A stretch of 64,000 nucleotides of DNA from Microthrixaceae bacterium (GCA_023957995.1 JAMLGK010000001.1:124001-188000); one strand, 5' to 3'; positions 53,063-62,381 are shown, numbered from the stretch's first letter. The notes: generated by a model from the sequence alone, not told the origin. A program made the numbers and translations.

Positions 53063-54508
53063 GTGACCGAGGCCCCCCGCGACGAATCCGACATCGTCGT
53101 ACGCCGCAAGACCAGACCCGGTACGGACCGATCCAGTACGGACCGGTCCAGTAGGGACCGATCCGGTGATGCCCGGTCGACCGAAGGGCCATCGCTGCGC
53201 ATCGGTCGGGGCATCTGGTCGGTGGGAGCGCTGGCGTTCGCCCTGCGGGCGATCTGGGTGTTCGTGTTCGCCTCGGTGCCCGGTGGAAGCCTGTTGAGCG
53301 ACCCGATCCTCTATCACGCCTACGGGCTGCGCATAGCGGACGGGCAGGGCTACACCTCCCTGGTGGAACTGCCGACCAGCTACTACCCGCCGGGCTATCC
53401 GTTCTTCCTCGGCGGGCTGTACCGCATCGTCGACCTACTGGGGCTCGAGCGGTGGCTCGCTCCGGCGGTGGGGCTCACACAGGCTCTTCTGTGGGGGATC
53501 GCTGCGGTGGCCGTGGCACTCACCGCCCGGTGGGCTTTCGACAGCAGGCGGGTCGGCATCGCTGCGGGTCTGGTCCTCGCGTGTTGGCCGAACCTGATCT
53601 CCTACGCGGGAGCGTGGCTGTCGGAGTCGTTGTTCGTATGCGTGTTCGCGGTGGGTGTCGCAGCGGTGACCTTCGCGGCGCGCTGCAGCGATCAGGACCG
53701 GCGACGCTTCGGAGCGATCGTCCTCGCTGCGGTCATGTTCGCCCTCGCCACGATGGTGCGCCCACAGGTCCTGCTCGGCCTGCCGCTGTTGGCGCTGGCA
53801 TGGCTCTGGGCGGGGATCGGCTGGCGGCGCACTGTCGCTCTCGGTTGTGCGGTCACGGTGGCTGTGGCCGCGTTGGTGATCCCCTGGGCGATCCGCAACG
53901 ACCGTGTGCTGGGCGAGCCGGTGTTCATCTCGACCAACGGCGGCGACAACCTCTGTGTCGGCTACCACCCGGGAGCCCGAGGCGGTTTCGCCATCCCGAG
54001 CTACTGCGACACCGGAGAGACCCGCAAGGAGGGCATCGACGCAGAGCTCCGCCGGAACTCCGAGACCCGCGACCTGGCGATCGAGCACATCAAGAACGAG
54101 CCGCTGTCGCTGCCGTGGCTGGCGGTGCGAAAGCTCTACTGGACCTTCCGCACCGACGACGACGGACTCAGGGGCAACGAGTCCTACGGCGACGACGACC
54201 TGATGGGCGCACCCTGGCGCACCGCATGGCTGACCTTCGCCAACACCACCTATGCGGTGATCATGGTCTTCGCCCTAGGCGGCATCGTTCTGGCGGCACG
54301 CAAGGCGTTCCCGCGACGGCGCGACGCCGCTGTGCTGGGCCTGCTCGGCCTGACGCTGGCCGGGGTGATGGTGCCGATGCTCTTCTTCGGGGATCCCCGC
54401 TTCAAGGTGCCCACGACACCTCTGTTGGCCATCTTCGCCGGAGTGGCCGCGGTCGCTCTTGTCGACCGTCTCCGGGCTCCTTCCGCGGACGGACTGACCG
54501 ACACCTGA
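53063..54508 (+). CDS. ArnT/PMT-like (GT39/GT83-type) membrane glycosyltransferase
   Basis: 481 residues, about ten to twelve TM helices. After a charged N-terminus with Ser/Thr-Asp-Arg-Ser repeats (~20-34), the first loop has LLSDPILYHAYGLRIADGQGY and TSYYPPGYPFFLGG, the donor/acceptor loop pattern of the ArnT/PMT superfamily that uses polyprenyl-phosphate sugars. IRNDRVLGEPVFISTNGGDNL is the usual end of the TM core. The GTG start was chosen from the -10 6 nt upstream. Confidence 0.8.
   Translation: MTEAPRDESDIVVRRKTRPGTDRSSTDRSSRDRSGDARSTEGPSLRIGRGIWSVGALAFALRAIWVFVFASVPGGSLLSDPILYHAYGLRIADGQGYTSLVELPTSYYPPGYPFFLGGLYRIVDLLGLERWLAPAVGLTQALLWGIAAVAVALTARWAFDSRRVGIAAGLVLACWPNLISYAGAWLSESLFVCVFAVGVAAVTFAARCSDQDRRRFGAIVLAAVMFALATMVRPQVLLGLPLLALAWLWAGIGWRRTVALGCAVTVAVAALVIPWAIRNDRVLGEPVFISTNGGDNLCVGYHPGARGGFAIPSYCDTGETRKEGIDAELRRNSETRDLAIEHIKNEPLSLPWLAVRKLYWTFRTDDDGLRGNESYGDDDLMGAPWRTAWLTFANTTYAVIMVFALGGIVLAARKAFPRRRDAAVLGLLGLTLAGVMVPMLFFGDPRFKVPTTPLLAIFAGVAAVALVDRLRAPSADGLTDT
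53121..53165. repeat. 15-bp tandem repeat, three copies, at the N-terminus of the GT39-like gene
   Basis: GTACGGACCGATCCA with one to two changes per copy, in frame, encoding Thr/Ser-Asp-Arg-Ser units in the cytoplasmic tail before TM1. Confidence 0.85.
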
Positions 54509-54575
54509 GGCGTTGTTGTCGAGCCGATGCCGGGCCCGATTCCGACACTGGGAGCGCACTTCGGGCGCTGCGGTC

Positions 54576-54581
54576 TACGAT
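54576..54581 (+). promoter_or_regulatory. -10 element (TACGAT) for the 54613-56381 two-gene unit
   Basis: TANNNT hexamer; predicted start near 54588 and a 25-nt leader with GGAG (54604-54607) 5 nt before ATG 54613. The unit thus appears to have its own leadered promoter. Confidence 0.4.
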
Positions 54582-54612
54582 TCTCACCAGGGCGGCGCGA
54601 ACTGGAGACACG

Positions 54613-55182
54613 ATGTCTGAATCGACATGGGACGACTACGTGGAAGCGGGCGGCACCGATTCCGCGGAGCTGGAGGATCTGGCGGAGGACATCGGGGCGG
54701 GGGCCGATGTGTTGGATTCCGTGGCAGATTCCAACGTGGGCACGCAAGCCGAAGCGGCTGGCGATGCAGCGACTGAGCTGCGGGACGCGCAATGGGATAC
54801 ATCGACAGCGGGGGAGTGGACAGCGGAAGCTGAACGTGACGTGGCGTATGCCGACACCTTGGGCGCAGACGCGGAGCGGCACGCCCAGGGAGCTGTGGAT
54901 GCGCTGGAGCAGGGAGACACCGCTGCAGCCGAGTGGGAGTCCACGATGGCGGAGTCCTCCCATGGTCTCTCCGAAGAGGCGTTCGACCAGGCGGATTCGG
55001 GGCTGGGTGTCGCGGATGACTATCTCTCGAACGCATCTGACGACGTGGACCTCGCCGCGGACACCCTCGCTGACAGTGGCATCGACACGTCACTCGACAC
55101 GTCGCTGGATACGTCGCTGGATACGTCACTGGATACCGGTCTGGACAGCGGATTGGACTTCGGCGGCGACGACTCGATCTGA
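54613..55182 (+). CDS. Acidic, proline- and lysine-free repeat protein of unknown function
   Basis: 189 residues. By hand count 51 are Asp/Glu, against 3 Arg and no Lys, giving a net charge near -48. It has no Pro and no Cys. Residues ~15-150 are Ala/Asp/Glu-rich and probably form long helices; the C-terminus is six four-residue repeats (DTSL-type, ~157-182) ending DFGGDDSI. No signal peptide or TM. I do not recognise a family; a highly charged partner-binding or metal/DNA-mimic role is conceivable but unproven. It has a good SD. The zinc-ribbon gene starts 8 bp downstream. Base composition looks lower in G+C than the flanking glycan genes. Confidence 0.72.
   Translation: MSESTWDDYVEAGGTDSAELEDLAEDIGAGADVLDSVADSNVGTQAEAAGDAATELRDAQWDTSTAGEWTAEAERDVAYADTLGADAERHAQGAVDALEQGDTAAAEWESTMAESSHGLSEEAFDQADSGLGVADDYLSNASDDVDLAADTLADSGIDTSLDTSLDTSLDTSLDTGLDSGLDFGGDDSI
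55087..55158. repeat. 12-bp tandem repeat, six copies, at the 3' end of the acidic protein gene
   Basis: ACGTC(A/G)CT(C/G)GA(C/T)-type units from 55087, the last two more divergent, encoding Thr-Ser-Leu-Asp repeats in frame. Confidence 0.9.
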
Positions 55183-55190
55183 CTTCACCC

Positions 55191-56381
55191 ATGCCAATGG
55201 TCGAACACACCTTCGTTCGCCGGTGGAACGGCGCTCCGATCGATCTGTTGGAACGCCTCCGGCTCAGTCTGGAGACGGCGGGCTTCAGGCTGACAACACC
55301 CTCGTACTGGGCGTTGCACGGAGAACGTGGTTCGGCGGTGGCCATGTCGAAGCGGAGCCTTCCGCTGGCGGTCGACGCAGCGGTGGTCCAAGCGCCTGAC
55401 GGCGCGGTGACGGGCCACGTGCGCCTGACCGACCGGATGCCGGTCCCGCTCGCAAGCAACGCGGTGGAGCGAGGGTTCCGGGACCGTTTCGCCGAGATCG
55501 AACGCGAGGTGGACGTTGCCCTCGGATACATCCAGCCAGTGACTCCGGCAGCGGTGGTCCCGACCGGCGAACCTTCCGGGGCCACGATGCAGCCAGCCTC
55601 CGCGCCTGCTTCCGAAGCGACAGCGTCGCGTCGCGGGCTCGACAAGGCCGGGGCGGCCCTGGAGAGATTGACCTCCAAGACGCAGGAGAAGGCCTCGGCA
55701 GCCATCGGCCGGGGCAGCGGAGAGCCGTGGCAGAAGGTCCAGTCCGTCACCTTCTGGTGCCCACCGGATCAGGCAATCGCCGACGCCGAACGGATCCAGG
55801 TCTACGCGGCGGTCGCCGCCATGGTTCGGAGCCAACCGGACTCCCTCCCCGAGAACCTCACTGGCGAGCTGACAGCTTTCGTCGAAGGACTCCGAACCGT
55901 TCTCAACTCGGCGGCCGAAGCCGACATGCGTGCGGTTCGATACGACCTGGAGGCCCCGCAGCGTCCGATCGTGGACTTCCTGGAGCAACAGGCTGCAATG
56001 CGTGAGCAACTGCCGGTGCGCACCCTTCATCGCTGCCGCGATTGTGGGCAGCAGAAGGTGTCGAATCCGGACTACAAGCGACTCAAGGAACGCAACCGCA
56101 AGATGCAGGCTCTCACCGGCGCCGTCGGATTGACCTTGCGCGGCGGTAGCGCGAGCCCGTTCGTCCTGGTGGGGGCTCTGTTCCGGTTGAAGAAGTTGGA
56201 CCCCGACTACGTGTGCGGCCGGTGCCAGGGGATGGATTGTGAGGAGAGCATCGCCACCTTTTGCCCCAACTGCGGGAGCCTCCGGCCCGAGGCTGTGCTG
56301 CGCAGGTGCTCGGAGTGTGACCACGACCTGCGCAGCGACATCGCTCCGGGCGAGGTCTGGCATTCGGTGGGATCGCTGTGA
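55191..56381 (+). CDS. Zinc-ribbon protein of unknown function
   Basis: 396 residues. N-terminal ~115 residues look like a compact alpha/beta domain, then a Pro/Ala/Ser-rich linker (~115-147), a Lys/Glu/Ala-rich helical stretch (~148-175), and a second mixed domain (~180-275). The C-terminus has four CxxC knuckles: Cys282/285, Cys342/345, Cys358/361 and Cys373/376 (plus Cys350), enough for two zinc ribbons. No TM or known catalytic motif. Start ATG 55191 or 55197; neither has a clear ribosome binding site, so translation is probably coupled to the acidic gene. Family not recognised. Confidence 0.72.
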   Translation: MPMVEHTFVRRWNGAPIDLLERLRLSLETAGFRLTTPSYWALHGERGSAVAMSKRSLPLAVDAAVVQAPDGAVTGHVRLTDRMPVPLASNAVERGFRDRFAEIEREVDVALGYIQPVTPAAVVPTGEPSGATMQPASAPASEATASRRGLDKAGAALERLTSKTQEKASAAIGRGSGEPWQKVQSVTFWCPPDQAIADAERIQVYAAVAAMVRSQPDSLPENLTGELTAFVEGLRTVLNSAAEADMRAVRYDLEAPQRPIVDFLEQQAAMREQLPVRTLHRCRDCGQQKVSNPDYKRLKERNRKMQALTGAVGLTLRGGSASPFVLVGALFRLKKLDPDYVCGRCQGMDCEESIATFCPNCGSLRPEAVLRRCSECDHDLRSDIAPGEVWHSVGSL

Positions 56382-56389
56382 TCGCCTTG

Positions 56390-58453
56390 TCAGCGGCCGG
56401 CCTCTGACAAGATCGTCGGACCCAACCAGGCTGCGACCGTCTCGGTGCTCTCCTCGCTGAAGTGCACGCCGTCAGGGCGTAGGGCGGGGTTGAACTCACC
56501 GCCGGGTTGTGAGCGCATCCAGCCGGCGATGTCGAGGACCTCAGCTCCCGGCCGCGCTGCGATCTCCTCTGCCAGCAGCTGGTTGTAGAGGTCCACACGG
56601 TCGGTCTCGGCCTCGGCGTAGGGCGGGTTGCCCATGAAGATCACCGATCCGGGGACAGGATCCCAATACGGAGAGTCGGCCCAGAGCACCTGTGCGCCAC
56701 CGCTGGTCACCACATCGAGCAGGTGGCGGATCTCACCGCGCAGGTACGCGTCGTAGTCGGGGCGACCGATCCGGGTCCAGCGGCTGAATCCCTGCGGACG
56801 GCGGTCGGTCACGTCCCACATGCCTCCGGCCAGCACCACCACCTCGGGGTCGAACTCCTCGATCGAGGTGAGCAGATCCGCGTCCCGGGCTGTGCACTTG
56901 GGTTCCTCGCTGCGCGGAATGCCCACGCCTCTGTTACGTCCCCCACGCCCGAACGCACAACCCACGATCGTGCGGTCCATGACGGCCATGCCTCCATCGA
57001 CGAGGCCCCACCGCTGGAGCCCGGCAACGATCGACTGGGCGAAGGAGTCGCCCACCACCATCACCCGCAGCGGAGGCGGGGGAGGAGGCACCGTGGTCGT
57101 TGGCGCGGGAGCCGTGGTGGAGGCCTCCGGGCCACCGGAACCCTCGGGAAGTACCGAGGCGCTCGGAGCGGGGGCCTCGGTGGCCGGAGGCGTGGTGGGG
57201 ATGGCGACATCCACGGTCGAACCCAGTGCCACGACCGCGGAGCGATCCGGCTCCGGGAGTGTGGCGATACCGACCGCAACCAGGGCCACGGCTCCGGCAC
57301 CTGCGAAGGCCAGCTTCGGTGGGGTCCAGGCCGCACCCCGGCGGATCGGGTGCTCCAACAACTTGTAGGAGGCGACCGACACGGCGAGGGTCACCGCCAA
57401 CTGCGCGAGCAGTGTCAGCTCCGGTGAGACGCCCAGGCGCCCTGGGGTGATCCACCAGACCACCGGCCAGTGGAACAGGTAGACGCCGTAGGAGATGAGC
57501 CCGAGGCCCACGATCGTGCGGTTGGCCAGGATCCGTCGGACCAGTCCGTCGGGCTGCACCACCGCCGCGATGATGGCGGCCACCACCACGGCGTGGAGGG
57601 TGAGCCCGCCCCGGTAGAGCCAGCTCGCGCGGATCGGCGTGAACGCCCAGATGACCAACAGGGCCACCAACAGCACCGGCGCCAACCGGGCGAGGATCCG
57701 ACGCACCCGTGGCGCAACGGTGAACCCATCCGCGAGAAGCACTGCCAGCAGCGCACCCACGGCCATCTCGGCCAAGCGGGTGTCGGTGCCCATGTAGGCC
57801 CGGTTGTCCCAGACCCCACCGCTCACGAAGACCATCCAGACGGTGCCCACCACGACCGCCACGAACAACCCCCAGAAGAGCGTTCGCCGGCTGACCCGCC
57901 GCAACCGACCGCTGAGCGCCGTTGCCAGCACCGCTGCGAGGGGAACCAGCAGGTACCACTGTTCCTCCACCGCCAGGCTCCAGACATGGCGCAACGGCGA
58001 CGGGGCGCCGCTGAACATGGCTGCGTAGTCGGATCCGTCGAGCACGAAGTGCCAGTTGGCCACATAGAACAGCGACGACCAGGCGTCCCCCGGCAGCGAC
58101 GCCAGCTGCGACTCGGTTCCGACCAGCGGCGTGAGCACGACCACCGCACCGATGAGCAACAGCACCGCTGGCAACAGCCGCCGCGCCCGGCGGGTCCAGA
58201 AGCCTCCCAAGGAGATCGAGCCCGCTGCGGAGTGCTCGCGGAGCAACAGCGAGCAGATCAGGAACCCCGACAGCGTGAAGAACGCCGACACACCCAGGAA
58301 CCCGCCGTGGGTCACCCGTTCGAGCCACTCCACGCCATCGGCTGCTGCTGCGTGGTAGAGCACCACGGCGGCCACCGCGAGGCCGCGCAGTCCATCGAGC
58401 GACGGCTGGTGCTGGAGCCGGGGTGTCTCGTGGCGAACGGGCATGTCGGCCAT
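56390..58453 (-). CDS. OafA/YrhL-type acyltransferase-3 with C-terminal SGNH domain
   Basis: 687 residues. The AT3 membrane domain (1-~400) has SLDGLRGLAVAAVVLYHAA (His34), FFTLSGFLICSLLL, FWTRRARRLLPA, WSLAVEEQWYLLVP and ISYGVYLFHWPVVW. A Pro/Thr/Ala linker leads to an extracytoplasmic SGNH esterase-like domain with the nucleophile in VMVVGDSFAQS and the C-terminal DGVHFSEE His. Such fusions O-acetylate surface polysaccharides. The ATG overlaps the upstream gene's stop by 1 nt (TGATG). It faces the zinc-ribbon gene with an 8-bp gap. Confidence 0.93.
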   Translation of the reverse strand: MADMPVRHETPRLQHQPSLDGLRGLAVAAVVLYHAAAADGVEWLERVTHGGFLGVSAFFTLSGFLICSLLLREHSAAGSISLGGFWTRRARRLLPAVLLLIGAVVVLTPLVGTESQLASLPGDAWSSLFYVANWHFVLDGSDYAAMFSGAPSPLRHVWSLAVEEQWYLLVPLAAVLATALSGRLRRVSRRTLFWGLFVAVVVGTVWMVFVSGGVWDNRAYMGTDTRLAEMAVGALLAVLLADGFTVAPRVRRILARLAPVLLVALLVIWAFTPIRASWLYRGGLTLHAVVVAAIIAAVVQPDGLVRRILANRTIVGLGLISYGVYLFHWPVVWWITPGRLGVSPELTLLAQLAVTLAVSVASYKLLEHPIRRGAAWTPPKLAFAGAGAVALVAVGIATLPEPDRSAVVALGSTVDVAIPTTPPATEAPAPSASVLPEGSGGPEASTTAPAPTTTVPPPPPPLRVMVVGDSFAQSIVAGLQRWGLVDGGMAVMDRTIVGCAFGRGGRNRGVGIPRSEEPKCTARDADLLTSIEEFDPEVVVLAGGMWDVTDRRPQGFSRWTRIGRPDYDAYLRGEIRHLLDVVTSGGAQVLWADSPYWDPVPGSVIFMGNPPYAEAETDRVDLYNQLLAEEIAARPGAEVLDIAGWMRSQPGGEFNPALRPDGVHFSEESTETVAAWLGPTILSEAGR

Positions 58454-60384
58454 CAGGGCTGCGCCAGATCAGCGGGTGCGAGGAACACTGCGGTGGGCAG
58501 ACCCATCGACACGAGTTGGTCGATCCGGTCCCGGAGCTCCTGGTCGACCGCCGGGTCGCTCCTGGCCACCCAGTAGTTGCGGTCCAGCTGTTCGGAGAGG
58601 GCCTCGCCACCGACCTCGGCCAGATCGGCCTTGAGCTCGGCCCGGAGCTGTTCGGAACGCTCGATCTCATCGTCGCTGCGCGGTTCGACGTAGACGAGTT
58701 CGCTCACCTCTGAATCCTCGGATTCAGCGAGGGCACGCCAGCGGTCGATGCCCTCCCCGGTGACCACCCACAGCGCTGCGCTCGCCCGGTCCTCCTCGAG
58801 CACCCGGTGGGGGCGCATCTCCACGCGCAGGAAGTCGTCGACCCCGACCTCCAGGCCGTTTCGCTCCAGTTCCGACAGCAGGCCCGTGCCCAGGGCCCCG
58901 AAGGCCAACGGGTCGTCCCAACGCACCAGGTAGGAGTCCTCGGGGTCACCCCGATCGGCCAGTTCGTCGGCGACCGGACCGACGAGTTGCTCAGCCACAG
59001 CCGAGAGGTGGCTGGCGGGCACCTCGGTGCCGGCGAACTTCACCGTGGCTCCGACACTGATCGCCACCAGCAGGGCCATCGACAACGGTGCGCCCCAACG
59101 CAACGCGTAGCGGGCGAGTGCCGCCGTGGGTGCCGGGTCGTCGGTCCCCGGAGGCTCCGGTCGCGGTTGAACCGCGAGCCAGCCGATCCAGAGGATCGCC
59201 ACGAACAGAGCTGCCACCAACACACCCAGCCAGAGGATCAGGTAGCCGAACACCTCGCCGGGGATCTGCGCCGCGGCCACGACCGCACCCGCCAACGCCA
59301 CGGTGACCACCGCCAACAGCCGACCAGCGCTGGACATCGGGCGCTCGGAACGCCGACGCCACACCGACCAGGCCGCTGCCACCCAAGCCAGCAGCGTGAC
59401 CACCGTGCCCACGTCGATCGAACGGTCCGTCGGGCTCACACCATCGGCGGTGCGCAGCGGAGAGAGCACGCTGGCATATGAACCCACGAGGCGCAGCGCT
59501 CCACGGATCCCCAGTTCGGGTTCGCGGCCAGCTTCCTGGCGGTAGGCGTCGATCATCACCGACACGTTGCCCGGGTCACCGGTGAGCTGTTGTGCGACCG
59601 GCAGGAGCCACAACAGCGCTCCGACACCGAGTGAGGTGCCGAGGGGAACCAGACTCGCCGAGGGGTCCTTCTCGCCCCGCGAGTTCCACCACAACCCGGC
59701 GAGGGCGACGACTCCCAGGACTCCGACGACCGGCAGGTATCCGAAGTGTGCCTGCACGCAGTACGAACCCGCTGCGACGACCATCACCAGTGCCCACGGG
59801 CAACGGTCGAGCACCGCCCAGGTGGCGATCACCATCGCCAGCAGGGGCATCACCGCGAACCACGGGTTCCACGGCTCCACGAACGCGATCGGGCCCAGCA
59901 CGGCCATCAGGGCGACCACCCCGAGGCCCAGAACCACTGCCAGGGCATCGCCACCACGACGCCAGGCAAGCGTCAGTGCAGCAGCAGCCCAGGCCCACGA
60001 GGTTGCAGCGACGGCGACCGACAACGCCACCGCGGTGCGACCGAACGCGGCGTACACCGGATACATCGCCCACCATGCGATGGGGCCCGGATGCGAACTC
60101 ACATCGGTGGGTGTGCGAAGCCGGCCCACCGCACCCAGGGTCGGGGGATGGGCCCAGAAGTCCCGGACCCGTAGTTCTGCCTGGGCGAACTCGCCCACCG
60201 GGGTCCATCCCTGGCGCGCAACCGCCACCGCGGCTGCCACCAGGGGCGCCGCTGCGGCAGCGAGCACGACCAACAGCACCCAACGGTGACGCGGGGGAGT
60301 CACCTCGGCCGGCTCGCCGGTCCCGGCGGTTCCGCGGTCCTGGCCGACCCGACCGGGCGCACTGTTGGTGGCCTCGGTGGACAT
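58453..60384 (-). CDS. Multi-spanning membrane protein, probable GT-C-like
   Basis: 643 residues: about 12 TM helices to ~residue 400, then a soluble C-terminal region (~415-643) rich in Glu/Asp/Arg. The first extracytoplasmic loop has FAQAELRVRDFWAHPP and TPTDVSSHPGPIAWW, with Glu/Asp candidates for a GT-C active site. The specific family is unknown. It is coupled to the AT3-SGNH gene downstream and divergent from another GT-C-like gene. ATG 60384 is supported by TAGATT 7 nt upstream; longer versions run into the opposite gene. Confidence 0.68.
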   Translation of the reverse strand: MSTEATNSAPGRVGQDRGTAGTGEPAEVTPPRHRWVLLVVLAAAAAPLVAAAVAVARQGWTPVGEFAQAELRVRDFWAHPPTLGAVGRLRTPTDVSSHPGPIAWWAMYPVYAAFGRTAVALSVAVAATSWAWAAAALTLAWRRGGDALAVVLGLGVVALMAVLGPIAFVEPWNPWFAVMPLLAMVIATWAVLDRCPWALVMVVAAGSYCVQAHFGYLPVVGVLGVVALAGLWWNSRGEKDPSASLVPLGTSLGVGALLWLLPVAQQLTGDPGNVSVMIDAYRQEAGREPELGIRGALRLVGSYASVLSPLRTADGVSPTDRSIDVGTVVTLLAWVAAAWSVWRRRSERPMSSAGRLLAVVTVALAGAVVAAAQIPGEVFGYLILWLGVLVAALFVAILWIGWLAVQPRPEPPGTDDPAPTAALARYALRWGAPLSMALLVAISVGATVKFAGTEVPASHLSAVAEQLVGPVADELADRGDPEDSYLVRWDDPLAFGALGTGLLSELERNGLEVGVDDFLRVEMRPHRVLEEDRASAALWVVTGEGIDRWRALAESEDSEVSELVYVEPRSDDEIERSEQLRAELKADLAEVGGEALSEQLDRNYWVARSDPAVDQELRDRIDQLVSMGLPTAVFLAPADLAQP

Positions 60385-60391
60385 CGGTCCG

Positions 60392-60401
60392 AATCTAGTG
60401 T
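60392..60401. promoter_or_regulatory. Overlapping divergent -10 elements (AATCTAGTGT)
   Basis: Minus strand TAGATT (60392-60397), 7 nt from ATG 60384; plus strand TAGTGT (60396-60401), giving a start near 60408 for the opposite gene. The two hexamers share two bases. Confidence 0.45.
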
Positions 60402-60532
60402 TCCGGCCCGGATTTCCAATGTTGCCCGGCGACGCCCAGAGCACCGCCCAGCGATCGCCTGTGACCCGCACCGATCGGACCTCGACTGTCGATACCCGTT
60501 GGCGGAGCCCGCCCGCGCGAGGCTTGTCCACC

Positions 60533-62242
60533 GTGAACCAGGCCAGCGTCGGCCAACCCGACGAGACGACCACCCAGGGCGCAGGACCCGACGGCCGCTG
60601 GCCGCTGGTTCGCCGCGACTACCTGGGCTTGGGAATCGTCGCTGTCGTCCTGCTGGCACCGGTGCTCGGCCTGTTGCGCTACCAGGGCCCTCCCATGGAG
60701 GAGGGCTTCATGTTGGTCTTCCCCGAGGAGATCCTGCGCGGGGCGGTACCGCACGTGGACTTCCTGCACCTCTACGGACCCGGATCCATCTACCTGCTGG
60801 CCGGGGTGTTCAAGGTCTTCGGCACCCACCTGTACGTGGAACGGCTGGTGGGCCTCGCCCAACACGCCTCGGTGGCCTACGCGATGTGGTTCCTCCTGCG
60901 ACCGTTCGGTCGACGCATCGCCACCTCGGCCGCGGTGCTCTCGGTGGTCATCCTCATCGGTCCGCTGGGACTGTCGGCCATGGCATGGAACGGGGCGCTG
61001 GCTCTCGGACTCGCATCGCTGGCGGTGGCAGCGTCGGCCTCACGGCACCCCGAGGGCACGCGGCGGCGCAACCTGTTGTTCGTGGCCGGACTGCTCGGAG
61101 GTGGGGCCCTTCTGTTCCGACCGGATCTGGTGCTCGCGGTCGTGTTGGGCCTGGGTGCCTGGTGGTTCCAGCTCGGCCGGGGCAAGCGCTCCGCCCTGTT
61201 GTGGGGCTTCGGGGCATCGGTGGCCCTGTACGTCCCGCACCTGGTGCGTTCGGGATTCGGAGCGTCGATCGAGGGGATGTTCCTGGAGCCCGTGTTCAAG
61301 CTGCGCGGCGGCCGCTCGCTGCCGATCCCGCCCAGTTGGGGAGAGGTGGACGGCTTCCTCCAACGCGCGGGCACCCTGCGCACCAGCGGTTGGCCGTTGC
61401 CGATGCCGGCGCTGTCACAGCAGATCAACCTGTGGTTCTGGCTGGTACCGGTTTCGATCCTCGTGGTGGTGGTGGCGGCGTGGCGCCTCCGCAGACGCGA
61501 GCCGCTCTCCCCCCGAACGCTCAGCTACTGGCCCGCCGCCCTTTTCAGCGCAGCCCTGCTCCAACAGGCCATCCAGCGGCCCGACACCGCCCACCTGTCA
61601 TGGGTGACCGGGGTGACCTTCCCGCTCGCCATAGCAGCGGTGGTGCTGCTGCTCGAGGAGCTCGCACCCAGCTGGAGCGCCATCCAACGTTTCGCGCTCG
61701 CAGCGACCACCTTCGCGGTGTTGCTGCTGGCTGTGATCCCGTTCTATCCGGTGCGGACCTATGTGGACCTGGTGAGCCAGACCCTCGGCATCAACCGCTT
61801 CGGGTTCCCCATCGAACGCGACGGTCGGGTGTTCCCCTTCGGTTCGGCCGAGGGGGCCGCCGATGCACAGGCCGTGGTCGATGAACTCGACCGGCTCGCG
61901 GAGCCCGGCGACTCGCTGGTGACCGGGCCCAAGGACCTGTCGCGGACCAACTACAGCGACGCGTTCTTCTACCACCTGTTCCCCGATCTCGACGTGGGTA
62001 CGCGCTACATCGAGATGGATCCGGGCATCGCTGACGCCGAGGACAGCGGTCTGGCCGACGAGCTACGAGCAGCTGACTGGGTGATCCTCTCGAATGCCTG
62101 GGCGGACTGGTCAGAACCCAACGACTCATCCGATTCGCGATCACAGGAACCCAACGAGGTGATCGACGAGGACTTCTGCGAGGTGCTGGCAACACCCACC
62201 TTCGAGTTGTGGGGTCGCTGCGACGTGCTCGAGGGTCGCTGA
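60533..62242 (+). CDS. Multi-spanning membrane protein, GT-C-like glycosyltransferase
   Basis: 569 residues, about 11-12 TM helices (to ~residue 400) and a soluble C-terminal domain. The first loop, MEEGFMLVFPEEILRGAVPH followed by DFLHLYGPGSIYLL, is the usual GT-C layout in which the acidic residues after TM1 bind the polyprenyl-phosphate sugar. The start is uncertain: GTG 60533 (GAGG 10 nt upstream) or ATG 60419, which would sit 11 nt after the predicted transcription start and add a basic disordered leader of 38 residues. Confidence 0.72.
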   Translation: MNQASVGQPDETTTQGAGPDGRWPLVRRDYLGLGIVAVVLLAPVLGLLRYQGPPMEEGFMLVFPEEILRGAVPHVDFLHLYGPGSIYLLAGVFKVFGTHLYVERLVGLAQHASVAYAMWFLLRPFGRRIATSAAVLSVVILIGPLGLSAMAWNGALALGLASLAVAASASRHPEGTRRRNLLFVAGLLGGGALLFRPDLVLAVVLGLGAWWFQLGRGKRSALLWGFGASVALYVPHLVRSGFGASIEGMFLEPVFKLRGGRSLPIPPSWGEVDGFLQRAGTLRTSGWPLPMPALSQQINLWFWLVPVSILVVVVAAWRLRRREPLSPRTLSYWPAALFSAALLQQAIQRPDTAHLSWVTGVTFPLAIAAVVLLLEELAPSWSAIQRFALAATTFAVLLLAVIPFYPVRTYVDLVSQTLGINRFGFPIERDGRVFPFGSAEGAADAQAVVDELDRLAEPGDSLVTGPKDLSRTNYSDAFFYHLFPDLDVGTRYIEMDPGIADAEDSGLADELRAADWVILSNAWADWSEPNDSSDSRSQEPNEVIDEDFCEVLATPTFELWGRCDVLEGR

Positions 62243-62298
62243 GCAGGCTCCCGAACCCGGCGACCGGGAACGCGGCCACAAGCAACACGGCCGCTCGC

Positions 62299-62369
62299 AG
62301 AGCGGCCAAACGCAGCGCTGCCACTCCCAGAGCGGCCAAACGCAGCGCTGCCACTCCCAGAGCGGCCAC
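62299..62369. repeat. 30-bp tandem repeat, about 2.4 copies, between convergent genes
   Basis: Unit AGAGCGGCCAAACGCAGCGC followed by TGCCACTCCC; copies at 62299, 62329 and a partial one at 62359-62369. It lies in the 174-bp gap between the ends of the GT-C-like and the isocitrate lyase-like genes, where nothing else is seen. Confidence 0.9.
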
Positions 62370-62381
62370 CGGTAGCTGTCG

